Part shown: positions 18,635 through 28,029 of the stretch, one piece after another
Position numbering within the stretch: position 1 is the stretch's first letter
Layout: every line of letters starts with the position of its first letter
NCBI RefSeq assembly: GCF_014596565.1
Contig: NZ_NOIN01000001.1
Span: 744,001-808,000 of the forward strand
Direction: 5' to 3'
DNA from: Pseudomonas sp. PSB18
Lineage (GTDB): Bacteria > Pseudomonadota > Gammaproteobacteria > Pseudomonadales > Pseudomonadaceae
DNA: 64,000 bases
The notes under the pieces: generated by a model
What the model saw: the letters and a program-made list of their open reading frames with translations, nothing else
Databases searched by the model: none
Told to the model about the DNA's origin: nothing
Made by a program: the position numbers and the translations under genes

Positions 18635-20329
18635 TCAGAAGCCCATGCTCAGGTGTTCGGCAATCGGGCCCAGGGCCAGGGTCGGCAGGAAGGTCAGGCC
18701 GCCCACCAGCAAAATGGTCACGGTCAGCAAGGTCACGAACAACGGGCCGTGGGTGGGGAAACTGTTCTGGCCGATCGGGGCGGTTTTCTTCAGTGCCAGA
18801 CTGCCGGCCAACGCCAGCACCGGCAGGATGTAGCCAAAGCGGCCGATCAACATGCCCAAGCCCAGCATCAGGTTATGGAACGGCGTGTTCGCACCAAATC
18901 CGCCGAACGCCGAACCGTTGTTGGCCCCCGCCGACGTATAGGCATACAGCAACTGGCTGAAACCATGGGCGCCTGGGTTGCTCACCGCAGCGGCAGGCCC
19001 GGGCAGGCTTGCGGCGACGGCGCCCAGCACCAGTACGCTCACAGGCATGACCAGCAGGGTTACCACCAGCAGTTGCACTTCCCGGGCACCCAGTTTCTTG
19101 CCCAGGTATTCCGGGGTGCGGCCAATCATCAAGCCGGCCAGGAACACCGCGATCAGCACGTTCAGCAACATCCCGTAGAGCCCGGCCCCGACGCCACCGA
19201 AAATCACTTCGCCGACCATCATGTTCACCAGCGCGACCATGCCGCTGAGGGGGTTGAGGCTGTCGTGCATGGCGTTGACCGAGCCGTTGGACGCCGCCGT
19301 GGTGGTCACCGACCACAACACCGTGGCGGTGGTGCCGAAACGCGCCTCCTTGCCTTCCAGCGGTGCGGTCTGCTCCACAGCCACATTGGCCAATGCCGGA
19401 TTGGGTTGGTACTCGGCCCACAACGAAGTCGCGCCGCCGATCAAGAAAAGCGCGAGCATGCAGGCAATGATCGCCCGACTCTGACGCAGATCCTTGACGT
19501 AGTGGCCGAACGTGAACACCAGCGCGGCGGGAATCAGGATGATCGAAGCGAGCTCGAACAGGTTGCTCCAGGCCGTCGGGTTCTCGAACGGATGCGCCGA
19601 GTTGACGCCGAAGAAACCGCCGCCATTGGTGCCCAGTTGCTTGATCGCAATCTGGCTCGCAGCCGGGCCCAGCGGGATCACCTGGTCAGCCCCTTGCATC
19701 GTCACCCCGTGCACATAGTGCGCGAACGTCTGCGGCACGCCCTGCCACACCAGGAACAGCGCCAGCAACAGGCACAGCGGCAACAACCCGTAGAGGGTGG
19801 CCCGGGTCATGTCGACCCAGAAATTGCCAAGGGTCCTGGCCGATTTACGCCCGATCCCGCGACACAGCGCCACCAGCACAGCCAGGCCGGTGGCAGCGCT
19901 GACAAAATTCTGCACAGTGAGACCTATCATCTGGCTCAGGTAGCTCAGGGATGCTTCACCGCTGTAGGACTGCCAGTTGGTGTTGGTCATGAAACTCACG
20001 GCCGTATTGAAGGCCTGAGTCCATTCCATGCCGGGCACTTGCTCGGTGTTGAGCGGCAAGTGCCCCTGCAACAGCAGCATCGCGAACAGCAACACGAAAC
20101 CCGTCAGGTTGAAGGCGAGCAACGCCAGGGTGTATTGCTGCCAGCTCTGCTCCACCTGCGGATCCACTCCCGACAGCCGATAACAGCCTCGCTCCAGCGG
20201 CCCGAGGACCGGCGAAAGCCAGGTGCGCTGCCCCTCCATGACCTTGTAATAGAACCGCCCGAGCAATGGGGCCGGAATCAGCACCAGCGCGAAGAAGGCG
20301 AGGATCAGCCCATAGTCATAACCGTGCAT
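18635..20329 (-). CDS. kdpA: KdpA, K+-binding channel-like subunit
   Basis: 564 residues from ATG 20329 ([20 protein letters not shown]), supported by GGAG 5 nt upstream and by family length; the frame extends to 20623 but that part covers kdpF and the promoter. About ten TM helices with four selectivity-filter-like loops are expected; visible ones include [20 protein letters not shown] and [12 protein letters not shown]. KdpA is related to the SKT superfamily and selects K+ from the periplasm. The gene lies 8 bp downstream of kdpF. Confidence 0.96.
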   Translation of the reverse strand: MHGYDYGLILAFFALVLIPAPLLGRFYYKVMEGQRTWLSPVLGPLERGCYRLSGVDPQVEQSWQQYTLALLAFNLTGFVLLFAMLLLQGHLPLNTEQVPGMEWTQAFNTAVSFMTNTNWQSYSGEASLSYLSQMIGLTVQNFVSAATGLAVLVALCRGIGRKSARTLGNFWVDMTRATLYGLLPLCLLLALFLVWQGVPQTFAHYVHGVTMQGADQVIPLGPAASQIAIKQLGTNGGGFFGVNSAHPFENPTAWSNLFELASIILIPAALVFTFGHYVKDLRQSRAIIACMLALFLIGGATSLWAEYQPNPALANVAVEQTAPLEGKEARFGTTATVLWSVTTTAASNGSVNAMHDSLNPLSGMVALVNMMVGEVIFGGVGAGLYGMLLNVLIAVFLAGLMIGRTPEYLGKKLGAREVQLLVVTLLVMPVSVLVLGAVAASLPGPAAAVSNPGAHGFSQLLYAYTSAGANNGSAFGGFGANTPFHNLMLGLGMLIGRFGYILPVLALAGSLALKKTAPIGQNSFPTHGPLFVTLLTVTILLVGGLTFLPTLALGPIAEHLSMGF

Positions 20330-20337
20330 AACCGCTC

Positions 20338-20427
20338 CTAGTTCCGGTCCGCGCGCAACAGCGCAACCAGCAGATAGATAAACAGCGCCACTGCCAGCAG
20401 CAATGACACCCCGTCCAGGACACTCAT
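20338..20427 (-). CDS. kdpF: KdpF, small stabilising subunit
   Basis: A 29-residue single-TM peptide: MSVLDGVSLLLAVALFIYLL followed by VALLRADRN. This is the KdpF pattern with the basic C-terminal tail. ATG 20427 has GGAG at a good distance. KdpF stabilises the KdpABC complex. It heads the operon, so the kdp promoter and KdpE site should lie in 20428-20680, where I cannot mark them exactly. Confidence 0.9.
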   Translation of the reverse strand: MSVLDGVSLLLAVALFIYLLVALLRADRN

Positions 20428-20685
20428 GGGGTTTCTCCGTGGTGCGGCGTCGGGCCGCGTGTGGAGTGATTGTCGGCAGGGAGGCTGTAAAGGAACGAGA
20501 CCGAGGGTGGGGTCGAGGGATAAAGAATTCGTAAAGAATGAGCGATGACCTGACGATCGCGTTATGAGATGCATCCGCTAGAACAGGGGTAGTATTGAAC
20601 CACTGCGAGCAACCTTCGCTCATAAGTGGTAGGTGTGGCGGATTGGGTGAACGACGCCCACTGGCCCGCCCTCAAGGAGAGTCCT

Positions 20686-20853
20686 ATGCCCTGGTATGCC
20701 TGGCTGATTTTGATCGTTGCAATCGGCTCGATCGTCGGAGGCCTGATGATGCTGCGCGACACCGCGAACAAGGTCGAACTGACTGATGAGCAACGTAAGC
20801 GCGTGGCCGAGAGGAATGCGGAGATGGATGCGAAGGAGGCCAAGGATCGTTGA
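20686..20853 (+). CDS. DUF2897 family small membrane protein
   Basis: 55 residues from ATG 20686 with AAGGAGA 5 nt upstream. One N-terminal TM helix (WYAWLILIVAIGSIVGGLMM) is followed by a charged cytoplasmic helix (DEQRKRVAERNAEMDAKEA). Recognised as the DUF2897 family, common in gammaproteobacteria with no known role. It is divergent from kdpF. Confidence 0.85.
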   Translation: MPWYAWLILIVAIGSIVGGLMMLRDTANKVELTDEQRKRVAERNAEMDAKEAKDR

Positions 20854-20877
20854 TGGCTTGAGCTGTCACCGCTTTTT

Positions 20878-20923
20878 TGTGGCGAGGGGATTAGCGAAAC
20901 GTCGCGCCGCCCCTCGCCACAAA
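20878..20923. repeat. Short hairpin form of the TTGTGGCGAGGGG repeat
   Basis: TTGTGGCGAGGGG pairs with CCCCTCGCCACAA around a short centre. It lies between convergent genes (DUF2897 and DUF1989) and may act as a terminator in both directions. Confidence 0.75.
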
Positions 20924-20930
20924 GGAAGTG

Positions 20931-21782
20931 TTATTTCTCCCAATCCGCCTTGGCAATCTGCAAGCCATGCAGCCCCTTGTAGGCCGCTCGCTCGGGCTGG
21001 CTCCAGCCATCCAGCAATGAATCCTCCAACCGATAGATCTCCACGCCCAGCGGACGACAGACGCTGAGAGGATCCTGTGCATCCGGCCCCCACATCGCCA
21101 ACGACAAGTCACCACCAGGGCAAGTGGATAAGGCACAGAGCAGGTCGATCTCGGCAAAAAACTCCAGATAATCGCCCTTCTGCGCCGGACAGGCCTTCAT
21201 GAAGTACATGTCGTCATGGTTGAGCCCGGTGCACTGGAAAATATTCAGCACATCGTGCACGTCGAACTCCGTAAGACCGTGAGGCAATACCGCACGGGTC
21301 AGGTTCGAATGGCAGTGATGATGGAAATCCTCACCGGTCAGCATCCTGTTCACGTAGGGGTCACAACGGGTCCCCAGCAAATCGTGTAGCCGCCCGCCAT
21401 GCTCGTCGATGCCGTAGCCGGCCAGGCTGTCATCGGTGATGGTCACCAGGGGTCTCAAGAAAGGCAGGTTCGACCAGAGCCGGTCATGAGTGCTGACATG
21501 AGCGCCTTGCAGTTGCCGAGTGCGCGCCGCCCACAAGCGCTCCCGCGGATCGTGAGCGTTCCAGACGTTGAAATCGCCCACCTGCGGACCTACCGGAGTG
21601 GTGACGCGGAACACGTGCCCGGCCGGCACATGCCAGGCACGGCCGGTGCGGATCGGCACTTCGAATTGCTCGATCAGCGTGCGCTTGTCCTGTTGGGTGC
21701 GGATCCGGTCGTAGAAGGGCTTGTCCACCTGCAAGGCTGAGCCTTTGCTGACTTGGTAGGCGGCTGGGTAGTCTTTATACAT
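20931..21782 (-). CDS. DUF1989 / urea carboxylase-associated family protein
   Basis: A 283-residue cytosolic protein. The segment from about 45 to 235 matches DUF1989: GRAWHVPAGHVFRV, PVGPQVGDFNVWNA, HDLLGTRCDPY, HHHCHSNLTRAV and a Cys-rich end (ALSTCPGGDLS). The His/Cys pattern suggests a bound metal. Relatives sit beside urea carboxylase or allophanate hydrolase, but no such genes occur here, so the usual pathway is not supported by the neighbours. ATG 21782 has AAGGA about 10 nt upstream. Reaction not established. Confidence 0.82.
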   Translation of the reverse strand: MYKDYPAAYQVSKGSALQVDKPFYDRIRTQQDKRTLIEQFEVPIRTGRAWHVPAGHVFRVTTPVGPQVGDFNVWNAHDPRERLWAARTRQLQGAHVSTHDRLWSNLPFLRPLVTITDDSLAGYGIDEHGGRLHDLLGTRCDPYVNRMLTGEDFHHHCHSNLTRAVLPHGLTEFDVHDVLNIFQCTGLNHDDMYFMKACPAQKGDYLEFFAEIDLLCALSTCPGGDLSLAMWGPDAQDPLSVCRPLGVEIYRLEDSLLDGWSQPERAAYKGLHGLQIAKADWEK

Positions 21783-21939
21783 AGCGCAGGTCCTTGATCA
21801 GGTGTGATGGGTGGGAGTCAGCAGTTGCACTGCCCAGGATGGCCTGAAGCTCCAGGGCGCGACGGGCCCTGAACAAATCTCGTCGGTCTCTTTTCCCGTC
21901 AGCGATTCCCGGGATGATTGTAATCAAGACCAGTGCCCG

Positions 21940-23583
21940 TCAGAGCTTGCCGAAATTGACACAGCAATAACCTTTGTCATCTTTTTCCTGCGCCTCCCTG
22001 AAAGGATACGGTACCCATTCGCACCGGGTGATCAACCCTGGACTGTTTAGTCCTTTTAGAAACGGCAATAACTTGCCGTTACTCAAGTCGCCGCCATAGC
22101 CAATTTCGGACACATAAAGCACGTGGATCGGTTGCTTATCGCGCAGATAGGCAAAATACGTCATGTGATCAACGACAACATTCTCTGCTGACTGCGCAGG
22201 TATATTGCATGATGCGCCCAACTTTGTAATTGATTCCAAATGAGGCTGTATACCAAACACCGGAATCGACAACGGCTGCCCAGGCAAGCTTGACTGGGTA
22301 AAAGCTGCATTGCCAACGAGTCCTGGCGTAACGAGCACCGACAATGTTACCAGCGACGCCGTCGCCAGGAGCAATAGAAGTGAATAAGCTGTCAGTACAG
22401 ATACGTTGCTCAGCGTCGCTACGCGCCGGGTATGCATCAATAAGGCCGCGATGATAATGGAGACCGGCACGAATTGAACGCCAGCATAGAAATTCTGGAT
22501 ATTGTAAAAAAATGCGTTGCTCACATTTGCCCCGACCAACAATAGCGCCAACACCACCGGGACAGTGATTCGTCGACGGAATACTTGCAACAAAAACACC
22601 AGAACACTTAGAACGTGAGTCACGACTATAAATGCATACAGGACATATTCAATGGCAAAATTAAGGTATGGCAGTGCTCCAAAACCATCCCTAATCGGAG
22701 GCAGCCAACCGGATTGGTAAGTTGCATTAAAGGTCAAATGCGGCAACATCCGCTCAGGAAAGCTTATTAAATTGTTATAGGCAGCACTGAGGAACTCAAA
22801 GGGCGCGCTGAACAACATGCCCGGCAATAGGGTGTTAGCCGCTAACATCTGTTTTACATAGGGAGCATCCTGACAGCCCCCCAGTGCACCGAAATACAGG
22901 ACAACCTGAACGCATAGGGCAAAGACGAATAGCAGCAGGCCATAACGAATCACCTTATGGTAGGTAGCCGTCGCCGACCAGACGGCCGCCAGCGCAAACG
23001 GCATGTAAAACAAGCTTTTGGGATGAGCATAGAAGAAGAAAGACAGCAAAAAGGCTAACCCTATCGCCATCGCCACTTGGGCACGTGGAGACTTTCCTTT
23101 CTTTAAGAACAGTGCAGACAAACAGAGCACCAGAATCGCCAGCACCAGAAGGTGCTCCGGACGCGACATAACCCACAAGAAAGGCAAGACACCCAGTGAT
23201 GCCACTGCGACTAATCCAGCAAAACGTTGGACCGCTGCTCCCAAGTCGTGCGCCTGGCGCAAACACCAATAAGCCAGCAAACCGAACCATATCAACGCTA
23301 AAAAAATACCGCTTATCCGCAGGCCAAGCGGCCCGAGGTGGGCATATACAGCCGACAGAAACATCGCCACCGGATAAAATATCCAAGCTACCGCTCGCCC
23401 GGTGGTGGCCGTACATTGTGGAAACAAGGTAACCGAATTACCTTCCTCAAGAAAAAAACGCGCAATTCGGAACTTTGTCACCACCTCATCGGAATATATC
23501 GGGAGAAATATCCCACTCAATAATACTGCAAAAAACAATACCAGATAAAGAATCTGGATTTTTCTTATTAACACTTCTCTCAT
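21940..23583 (-). CDS. GT-C-fold-like polytopic membrane glycosyltransferase
   Basis: 547 residues with around 11-12 hydrophobic helices and a C-terminal soluble tail of about 100 residues. The first extracytoplasmic loop holds IYSDEVVTKF, an acidic pair placed like the catalytic Asp-Glu of GT-C enzymes. Loop 1 also carries Cys in FPQCTAT and the tail has CNIPA and CCVNFGK, so a periplasmic disulphide is possible. Such enzymes use polyprenyl-phosphate sugars outside the membrane. It is divergent from a GtrB-like GT2 and AT-richer than the backbone. I take it as the GtrC-like transferase of the neighbouring module; the family call is from pattern only. Confidence 0.6.
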   Translation of the reverse strand: MREVLIRKIQILYLVLFFAVLLSGIFLPIYSDEVVTKFRIARFFLEEGNSVTLFPQCTATTGRAVAWIFYPVAMFLSAVYAHLGPLGLRISGIFLALIWFGLLAYWCLRQAHDLGAAVQRFAGLVAVASLGVLPFLWVMSRPEHLLVLAILVLCLSALFLKKGKSPRAQVAMAIGLAFLLSFFFYAHPKSLFYMPFALAAVWSATATYHKVIRYGLLLFVFALCVQVVLYFGALGGCQDAPYVKQMLAANTLLPGMLFSAPFEFLSAAYNNLISFPERMLPHLTFNATYQSGWLPPIRDGFGALPYLNFAIEYVLYAFIVVTHVLSVLVFLLQVFRRRITVPVVLALLLVGANVSNAFFYNIQNFYAGVQFVPVSIIIAALLMHTRRVATLSNVSVLTAYSLLLLLATASLVTLSVLVTPGLVGNAAFTQSSLPGQPLSIPVFGIQPHLESITKLGASCNIPAQSAENVVVDHMTYFAYLRDKQPIHVLYVSEIGYGGDLSNGKLLPFLKGLNSPGLITRCEWVPYPFREAQEKDDKGYCCVNFGKL

Positions 23584-24021
23584 TCATGACATCCGGTCGA
23601 ATCAAGATGGTCTTTCCATCTTCGTCAATAGAGGTTTACTCGTCGGCGCCTATGATAGCCGAATCCCGAGACCGAACCTATCATGTGTCCGTCGAGCCAC
23701 ACTATTTGCCGTGACATTCACTCGAGGTAACGCTTCGGACACCAACTGGCCCCTGCTCCAACTGAAGAAGCATCGCCTCCCCGTGACGTGACACCATCTC
23801 TTCCATGGCTTAAAATCCTTCCTTTTTTTCCGAAGATCCACTGAGGCTCCATCAATGACTGCCTGAAGTCGAGCGACGCCAGTGGCAGGTAAGCCTGACG
23901 CCGATCCAATCGGCTGCAACATGGCGTGCACAGCCAAGCGAAAAGCAGCGAATCTACAAGCCCGTAACATCCATGCAGGACGCATCGGCAGCCTGTGTCA
24001 TCGTTCAATCCAATGGTCAGG
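23584..24021. other. Intergenic region between divergent glycosyltransferase genes
   Basis: About 440 bp with no convincing gene. It should carry the promoters of both divergent transcripts, but I see no clear consensus boxes. A 33-codon minus-strand frame (MEEMVSRHGEAMLLQLEQGP...) with AAGGA upstream is present but unsupported. Confidence 0.5.
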
Positions 24022-24984
24022 ATGAAGCTCAAGGTGATCGATAGAACCGTTTCAGTCAGCTTGGTTGTACCCGTTTATAAGAGCATGAGTACGCTCCCGG
24101 AGTTTTACGCACGTGCCCAAGCAGCCCTGGAGCAGACTTGCGATGACTGGGAGATTATTCTGGTGGACGATGCGAGTCCGGATCAGACTTGGTTTGCGGC
24201 ACTCGCGCTCCACGAACAGGATCCGCGGGTCAAAGTCATTCGCTTCGCAAGGAACAAAGGGCAGCAACACGCCACCCTGTGTGGCATCAGCTACGCGTGC
24301 AAACGCTATGTCGTGACGATTGATGATGACCTGCAGTGTTTTCCTGAAGACCTGTCGCTCTTCATCGACCAGCTCCAGGCCGGCAAGCATGTCGTAATCG
24401 GCAAGATACCGATGGCCGAAAAACAACACAGTGCCTGGCGTAATCTGGCCTCCTGGCTTAACCAGAAACTAGTCAGCAAGGTGTTGGGCAAACCGACCGA
24501 TTTCGGTCTTTCGAGCTACAGGGCGATGAGCCAGCAAGTGGCGAAACAGTTAGCCAGGTATCAAGGATCACATCCCCATATCGCCGCAATGCTGTTCAAT
24601 TCGGTGCCCCTCAGCATGATGGCTAATGTGACCATCCGTCATGCACCGCGCGCGGACGGCGGTCCAAGCACCTACACTTTAGGCAAGATGTTCAAAACGC
24701 TGTCGTTCCTCATCATCAACTATTCGCTGCTGCCATTGCGCTATGTGGTGATTTGGGGATTCATGGTCAGTGCGTCGAGCATTTTCTTCGCCATATTCGT
24801 GCTGCTACGCACCTTATTGACCGATCATGTCGTACCCGGCTGGGCATCACTTGCTATCCTTGTGTCCTTTCTCACCGGTAACATACTCTTGGCTTTGGGC
24901 GTACAGGGTGAGTACCTCGGGAGGCTGGTAGAAAACGCAACTCACCTTAGCCAGTTCCCCATTATCGAAGAGCATGTAGATTAA
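24022..24984 (+). CDS. GtrB-like polyprenyl-phosphate glycosyltransferase (GT2)
   Basis: About 320 residues. The N-terminal GT-A domain has VSLVVPVYKS, IILVDDASPD, NKGQQHATLCG and the metal-binding VTIDDDLQC. The C-terminus has two long hydrophobic helices (around 235-262 and 268-295) then LGVQGEYLGRLVE, the layout of GtrB/ArnC/DPM1-type enzymes that load a sugar onto undecaprenyl phosphate at the inner leaflet. The start is uncertain: GTG 23995, ATG 24013 and ATG 24022 are in frame and none has a strong ribosome site. It leads a plus-strand operon, 2 bp before the LpxD-like gene. Confidence 0.85.
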   Translation: MKLKVIDRTVSVSLVVPVYKSMSTLPEFYARAQAALEQTCDDWEIILVDDASPDQTWFAALALHEQDPRVKVIRFARNKGQQHATLCGISYACKRYVVTIDDDLQCFPEDLSLFIDQLQAGKHVVIGKIPMAEKQHSAWRNLASWLNQKLVSKVLGKPTDFGLSSYRAMSQQVAKQLARYQGSHPHIAAMLFNSVPLSMMANVTIRHAPRADGGPSTYTLGKMFKTLSFLIINYSLLPLRYVVIWGFMVSASSIFFAIFVLLRTLLTDHVVPGWASLAILVSFLTGNILLALGVQGEYLGRLVENATHLSQFPIIEEHVD

Positions 24985-24986
24985 TA

Positions 24987-25883
24987 ATGACCTCCGCCTA
25001 TCGAGTCACGGATTACTTTCCAACCGAAGATACTTTAAATAGCGGTTTCTTTACGCACCTCGACGAAATTGAAGCACAGGCACCAGGCGCATTAGTGTAC
25101 TGTCAGAACATTCATTACCTGCATAAAGCGCTGGCCGCCGTTAACGTGGCCTGTATTCTATGCCCTGAAAATCTTAAAGATGAAGTAAGGGATACAGAAA
25201 AAACCATTGTATTCTGCATCGACCCTCGCACCACCTTTTTTCGTCTCTACAACAGCTTCAACCAAGATGCTGGATACGCAACTCCGCCTCCCCCCATCAT
25301 CGGAGACAACTGCAAGCTACACCCCAGCGCCGTTATCTCGCCATTGGCCAGACTGGGCAACAACGTCGAAGTTTCAGCGAATGTTGTCATTGAAGGTCCT
25401 GTCGAGATCGGAGACAACGTTTTCATCGGTTCGAATGCCGTAGTGGGCGCTGAGGGCCTCATCACCCTGCGCGACGGCGACGGCACACTGATGATGGTCA
25501 AGCATCAGGGTGGAGTACGCATCGGATCGGGCTGTCAAGTACTCGCTGGCGCGGTGATTGCACGTTCCTTATTCCAGCAACCGACCACCATCCACGATAA
25601 TTGCCAGATTGGCATCATGAGCAATATTGGTCACGGCGCGGTGATTGGCAAAAATTGCGTGGTATCTGGCAATACCGTAGTCGCCGGGCGCTCTCGCTTG
25701 GGAGCAGGCGTATGGGTCGGTGCGTCCTGCTCCATCGCCCAGGGTCTGGTGATCGGGGATGCGGTACAAATAAAGATGGGCTCGGTAGTCATCAGCGACA
25801 TCGCACCACATAGCGTTGTGTCCGGAAACTTCGCGATCAATCATAGAGCGAACATGACGGCCCATCTGGGGAAATTGAAGTGA
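24987..25883 (+). CDS. LpxD-like left-handed beta-helix N-acyltransferase
   Basis: 298 residues. The N-terminal 100 residues resemble the small uridine-binding-type domain of LpxD. Residues about 105-280 are hexapeptide repeats (PPIIGDNCKLHPSAVISPLA, GNNVEVSANVVIEGPVEIGD, IGSGCQVLAGAVIA). LpxD transfers 3-hydroxyacyl from ACP to the amine of UDP-GlcN. The catalytic His candidate is in GIMSNIGHGAVIG. It is not the housekeeping LpxD, as it sits with a private ACP and a WecE-like aminotransferase, so acylation of a 4-amino sugar is the likely role. The next gene overlaps by TGATG. Confidence 0.82.
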   Translation: MTSAYRVTDYFPTEDTLNSGFFTHLDEIEAQAPGALVYCQNIHYLHKALAAVNVACILCPENLKDEVRDTEKTIVFCIDPRTTFFRLYNSFNQDAGYATPPPPIIGDNCKLHPSAVISPLARLGNNVEVSANVVIEGPVEIGDNVFIGSNAVVGAEGLITLRDGDGTLMMVKHQGGVRIGSGCQVLAGAVIARSLFQQPTTIHDNCQIGIMSNIGHGAVIGKNCVVSGNTVVAGRSRLGAGVWVGASCSIAQGLVIGDAVQIKMGSVVISDIAPHSVVSGNFAINHRANMTAHLGKLK

Positions 25884-26509
25884 TGCATTCCATTGAACTT
25901 TCATTGGGTTTCAAGGGCAAACGGACTTATGTACATGGCTCCGACATGCTCAACGCCACAATGCAATCCATCATGGATCACACGCCGCACGCACGAATCG
26001 AAAAGCTCGACTTCAAAATAGGTACGATGACCAGTCATTTGCTCAATTGTTGTTGGTGGCCAAGATCCACTCCCCAGGCACCAGCGGGCAAAGATATCGC
26101 CAACTTCACCTTTTACCTCGATGGCGTTGAACATGAAGGTAGATTGACTCAGGCCGAAGGACTTGCCGAAGATCGACGCGCCTATGACGAGTCACTGATC
26201 GAAAGCAACTGCCGTTACTCCGATGCCAGGCATTCGATTAGCCTGACGAACATGCCAGCAGACTTTTCCTCGATAGAAGTGCTGATATACCTGAACAAGG
26301 CGTTACATCTCAAAGAACTGTGCCTACCCACCGGTTGCCAGTGGGTTTTCTGTCGCTGGGAAAGCCCCAAATGGCCGTTGAGTCATGACTTGAGCGGGGT
26401 GGAGCTGACGATCGAACAAACCCTGGGCACCCGATTGAGCCGTACTTGCATCGAACTCGGTGCGGAACAGATCGGAACCATTTACTTCAGCGCCCTCAAG
26501 GTCGATTGA
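25883..26509 (+). CDS. Unrecognised protein of the acyl-sugar module
   Basis: 208 residues starting MHSIELSLGFKGKRTY at an ATG inside the upstream stop (TGATG), so it is translationally coupled to the acyltransferase gene. There is no signal peptide or TM helix. It contains a Trp/Cys-rich stretch (LLNCCWWPRSTPQ) and a beta-rich pattern: a helix then RIEKLDFKIG and FTFYLDGVEHEGRLT, and again EVLIYLNKALHLKEL and IGTIYFSALKVD. The alternation of one helix with strands suggests two hotdog-like halves, as in acyl-ACP dehydratases or thioesterases, but I see no catalytic signature. I do not recognise the family. Context implies a part in acyl supply or transfer. Confidence 0.7.
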   Translation: MHSIELSLGFKGKRTYVHGSDMLNATMQSIMDHTPHARIEKLDFKIGTMTSHLLNCCWWPRSTPQAPAGKDIANFTFYLDGVEHEGRLTQAEGLAEDRRAYDESLIESNCRYSDARHSISLTNMPADFSSIEVLIYLNKALHLKELCLPTGCQWVFCRWESPKWPLSHDLSGVELTIEQTLGTRLSRTCIELGAEQIGTIYFSALKVD

Positions 26510-26690
26510 AGGCTGCCGGGGATAAGGTCGCGAGCTGCATGCAGGACAGCCCCGGGACTGCTTGGATTGTGGCAAAATCCTCAGCCTTGAGCTTCGTGCC
26601 CGCCGCGAACTCGCCTTTAGCCGTTGCGTCATCATCCCGGCCTAAATCCTGACCGGATGACACCAGAAACCAGCACAAGGAAACACCACC

Positions 26691-26927
26691 GTGCCAACAA
26701 CAAAAGAAACGATCATCGAACTCATTAGCAATGCCAATGTTGGAGCTGACGCCTCGTCATTACGTGACAACCTGAGATTGGTCGACCAGGGAATTGACTC
26801 CATGGACATTTTCGCCATCATGCTTGCGATCCAGGATCATTACCAGATCCAGATACCCGACAGCGACATTGAAAACCTTAAAACATTAAATGACCTGATC
26901 AGCTATATAGACTCAAAACAATCATAA
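26691..26927 (+). CDS. Dedicated acyl carrier protein
   Basis: A 78-residue acidic four-helix protein with the phosphopantetheine site GIDSMD (Ser37) and the following helix IFAIMLAIQDHY. The house-keeping ACP has DSLD, so DSMD and the low similarity elsewhere mark it as a specialised ACP. GTG start at 26691 with AAGGA 11 nt upstream. It lies 181 bp after the unknown gene and 124 bp before the flippase. It would carry the acyl chain used by the LpxD-like enzyme. Confidence 0.88.
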   Translation: MPTTKETIIELISNANVGADASSLRDNLRLVDQGIDSMDIFAIMLAIQDHYQIQIPDSDIENLKTLNDLISYIDSKQS

Positions 26928-27051
26928 GCGGCAGGATCAACGCTCAAGGTGAAATATCGTGCAAACAACTACTTGGCATGTTCACCGACTGTACAGGCAC
27001 TTCCTCTGCGTTTAGCGAAGTGATCGCTTCTTCAACCATTGAGCAGCCCGC

Positions 27052-28014
27052 ATGCCTGCAACGCTCTTAAAGCTGATTTTTGCCATTTTAATTTGTGTCT
27101 TCTTGGCAAAAACACTGGATATCCAGCTAGCATCATTAGTTGATGATGTTAAAGCATGGCATTATCTTGCGTTGGCTGCGGGCATCCCCCTGACGCTAAG
27201 CTCGTTTTTTTCCATCAGTCGCTGGCAAGTATTTTTACGACTTAACTCAATTGACGAAGCGTTACCCAGCTTATGGAAGATGAGCTTGATCTCTCAGTTT
27301 CAAGGGTTGGTCTTCCCATCGTCACAGGGCGGAGACGCTTTTCGTATGTTCCATATCGAACGGCGTCATCCGGATAAGCGGGGCACGGCTGGCAGCACCG
27401 TCATCATTGAAAGGATGATAGGCCTATTGGTGCTATGCGCTCTTACCCTTTGCGCCCTGCCTTTCCTACCGAGCTCAGAAAACTATACTTCTCTCATCAT
27501 TACCGTTTTCGTTATCAGTTGCATCGCTATAAGCACACAAATTCTATTCAGCAGTAGAAAAATACACGCCTTCTATAGCCATCTCGTTTTTCAGAACTCG
27601 CTACTGTCCCGTCTATTAGGATATATAGAAAAATTTCACGCCGGCATGGTTAGCTTTCCTTATCAACGAGCACTTAGAAATTCTTTACCCTATATCCTAT
27701 GCTACCAAGTATCTTTGATAACGGTAGTATATCTGGTGTTTCGAGCGTACGGTTACAACATCCCCTTCGTTCAACACTTCGCGTTATATCCTGTCATTGC
27801 TATCCTGACCATGATTCCATTGACCATTGGCGGGCTCGGCGTGCGGGAAGGTTTTTTTGTATATTTTTATGGTTTGCTAGACGTACCGGCCAACATAGCC
27901 GTAAGCGCTTCCCTTGCAAACTACGCGCTGATGGTACTAATCCCCGCCGCTTGCGGAGGAGTTATTTATTTGTGGGATACCATTCGGGACAATCGTCTGA
28001 AGCGCACCAATTAA
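27052..28014 (+). CDS. Flippase-like membrane protein (YbhN/LPG-synthase TM family)
   Basis: 320 residues with about eight TM helices. Family motifs are visible: GIPLTLSSFFSISRWQVFL, GDAFRMFHIERR, STVIIERMIGLL and the diagnostic GGLGVREGFF near residue 263. Proteins of this fold occur next to sugar-lipid synthesis genes and are proposed lipid-linked sugar flippases. Its place between the GtrB-like enzyme, the ACP and the aminotransferase fits flipping the loaded polyprenyl-phosphate sugar, the role GtrA has in serotype-converting systems. ATG 27052 is the only good start but lacks a strong ribosome site. Confidence 0.8.
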   Translation: MPATLLKLIFAILICVFLAKTLDIQLASLVDDVKAWHYLALAAGIPLTLSSFFSISRWQVFLRLNSIDEALPSLWKMSLISQFQGLVFPSSQGGDAFRMFHIERRHPDKRGTAGSTVIIERMIGLLVLCALTLCALPFLPSSENYTSLIITVFVISCIAISTQILFSSRKIHAFYSHLVFQNSLLSRLLGYIEKFHAGMVSFPYQRALRNSLPYILCYQVSLITVVYLVFRAYGYNIPFVQHFALYPVIAILTMIPLTIGGLGVREGFFVYFYGLLDVPANIAVSASLANYALMVLIPAACGGVIYLWDTIRDNRLKRTN

Positions 28015-28029
28015 CAGAGAGCTTGGTCA

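Noticed and set aside
17455..20341. Long plus-strand open frames (500 and 891 codons) opposite the kdp genes
   Set aside because: They lie fully antisense to kdpA and kdpB, whose translations are conserved; composition is Arg/Gln/His-rich, typical of shadow frames in GC-rich DNA.
23650..24032. Minus-strand frames of 104-111 codons between the divergent glycosyltransferase genes
   Set aside because: Overlapping frames with no ribosome site or recognisable domain.
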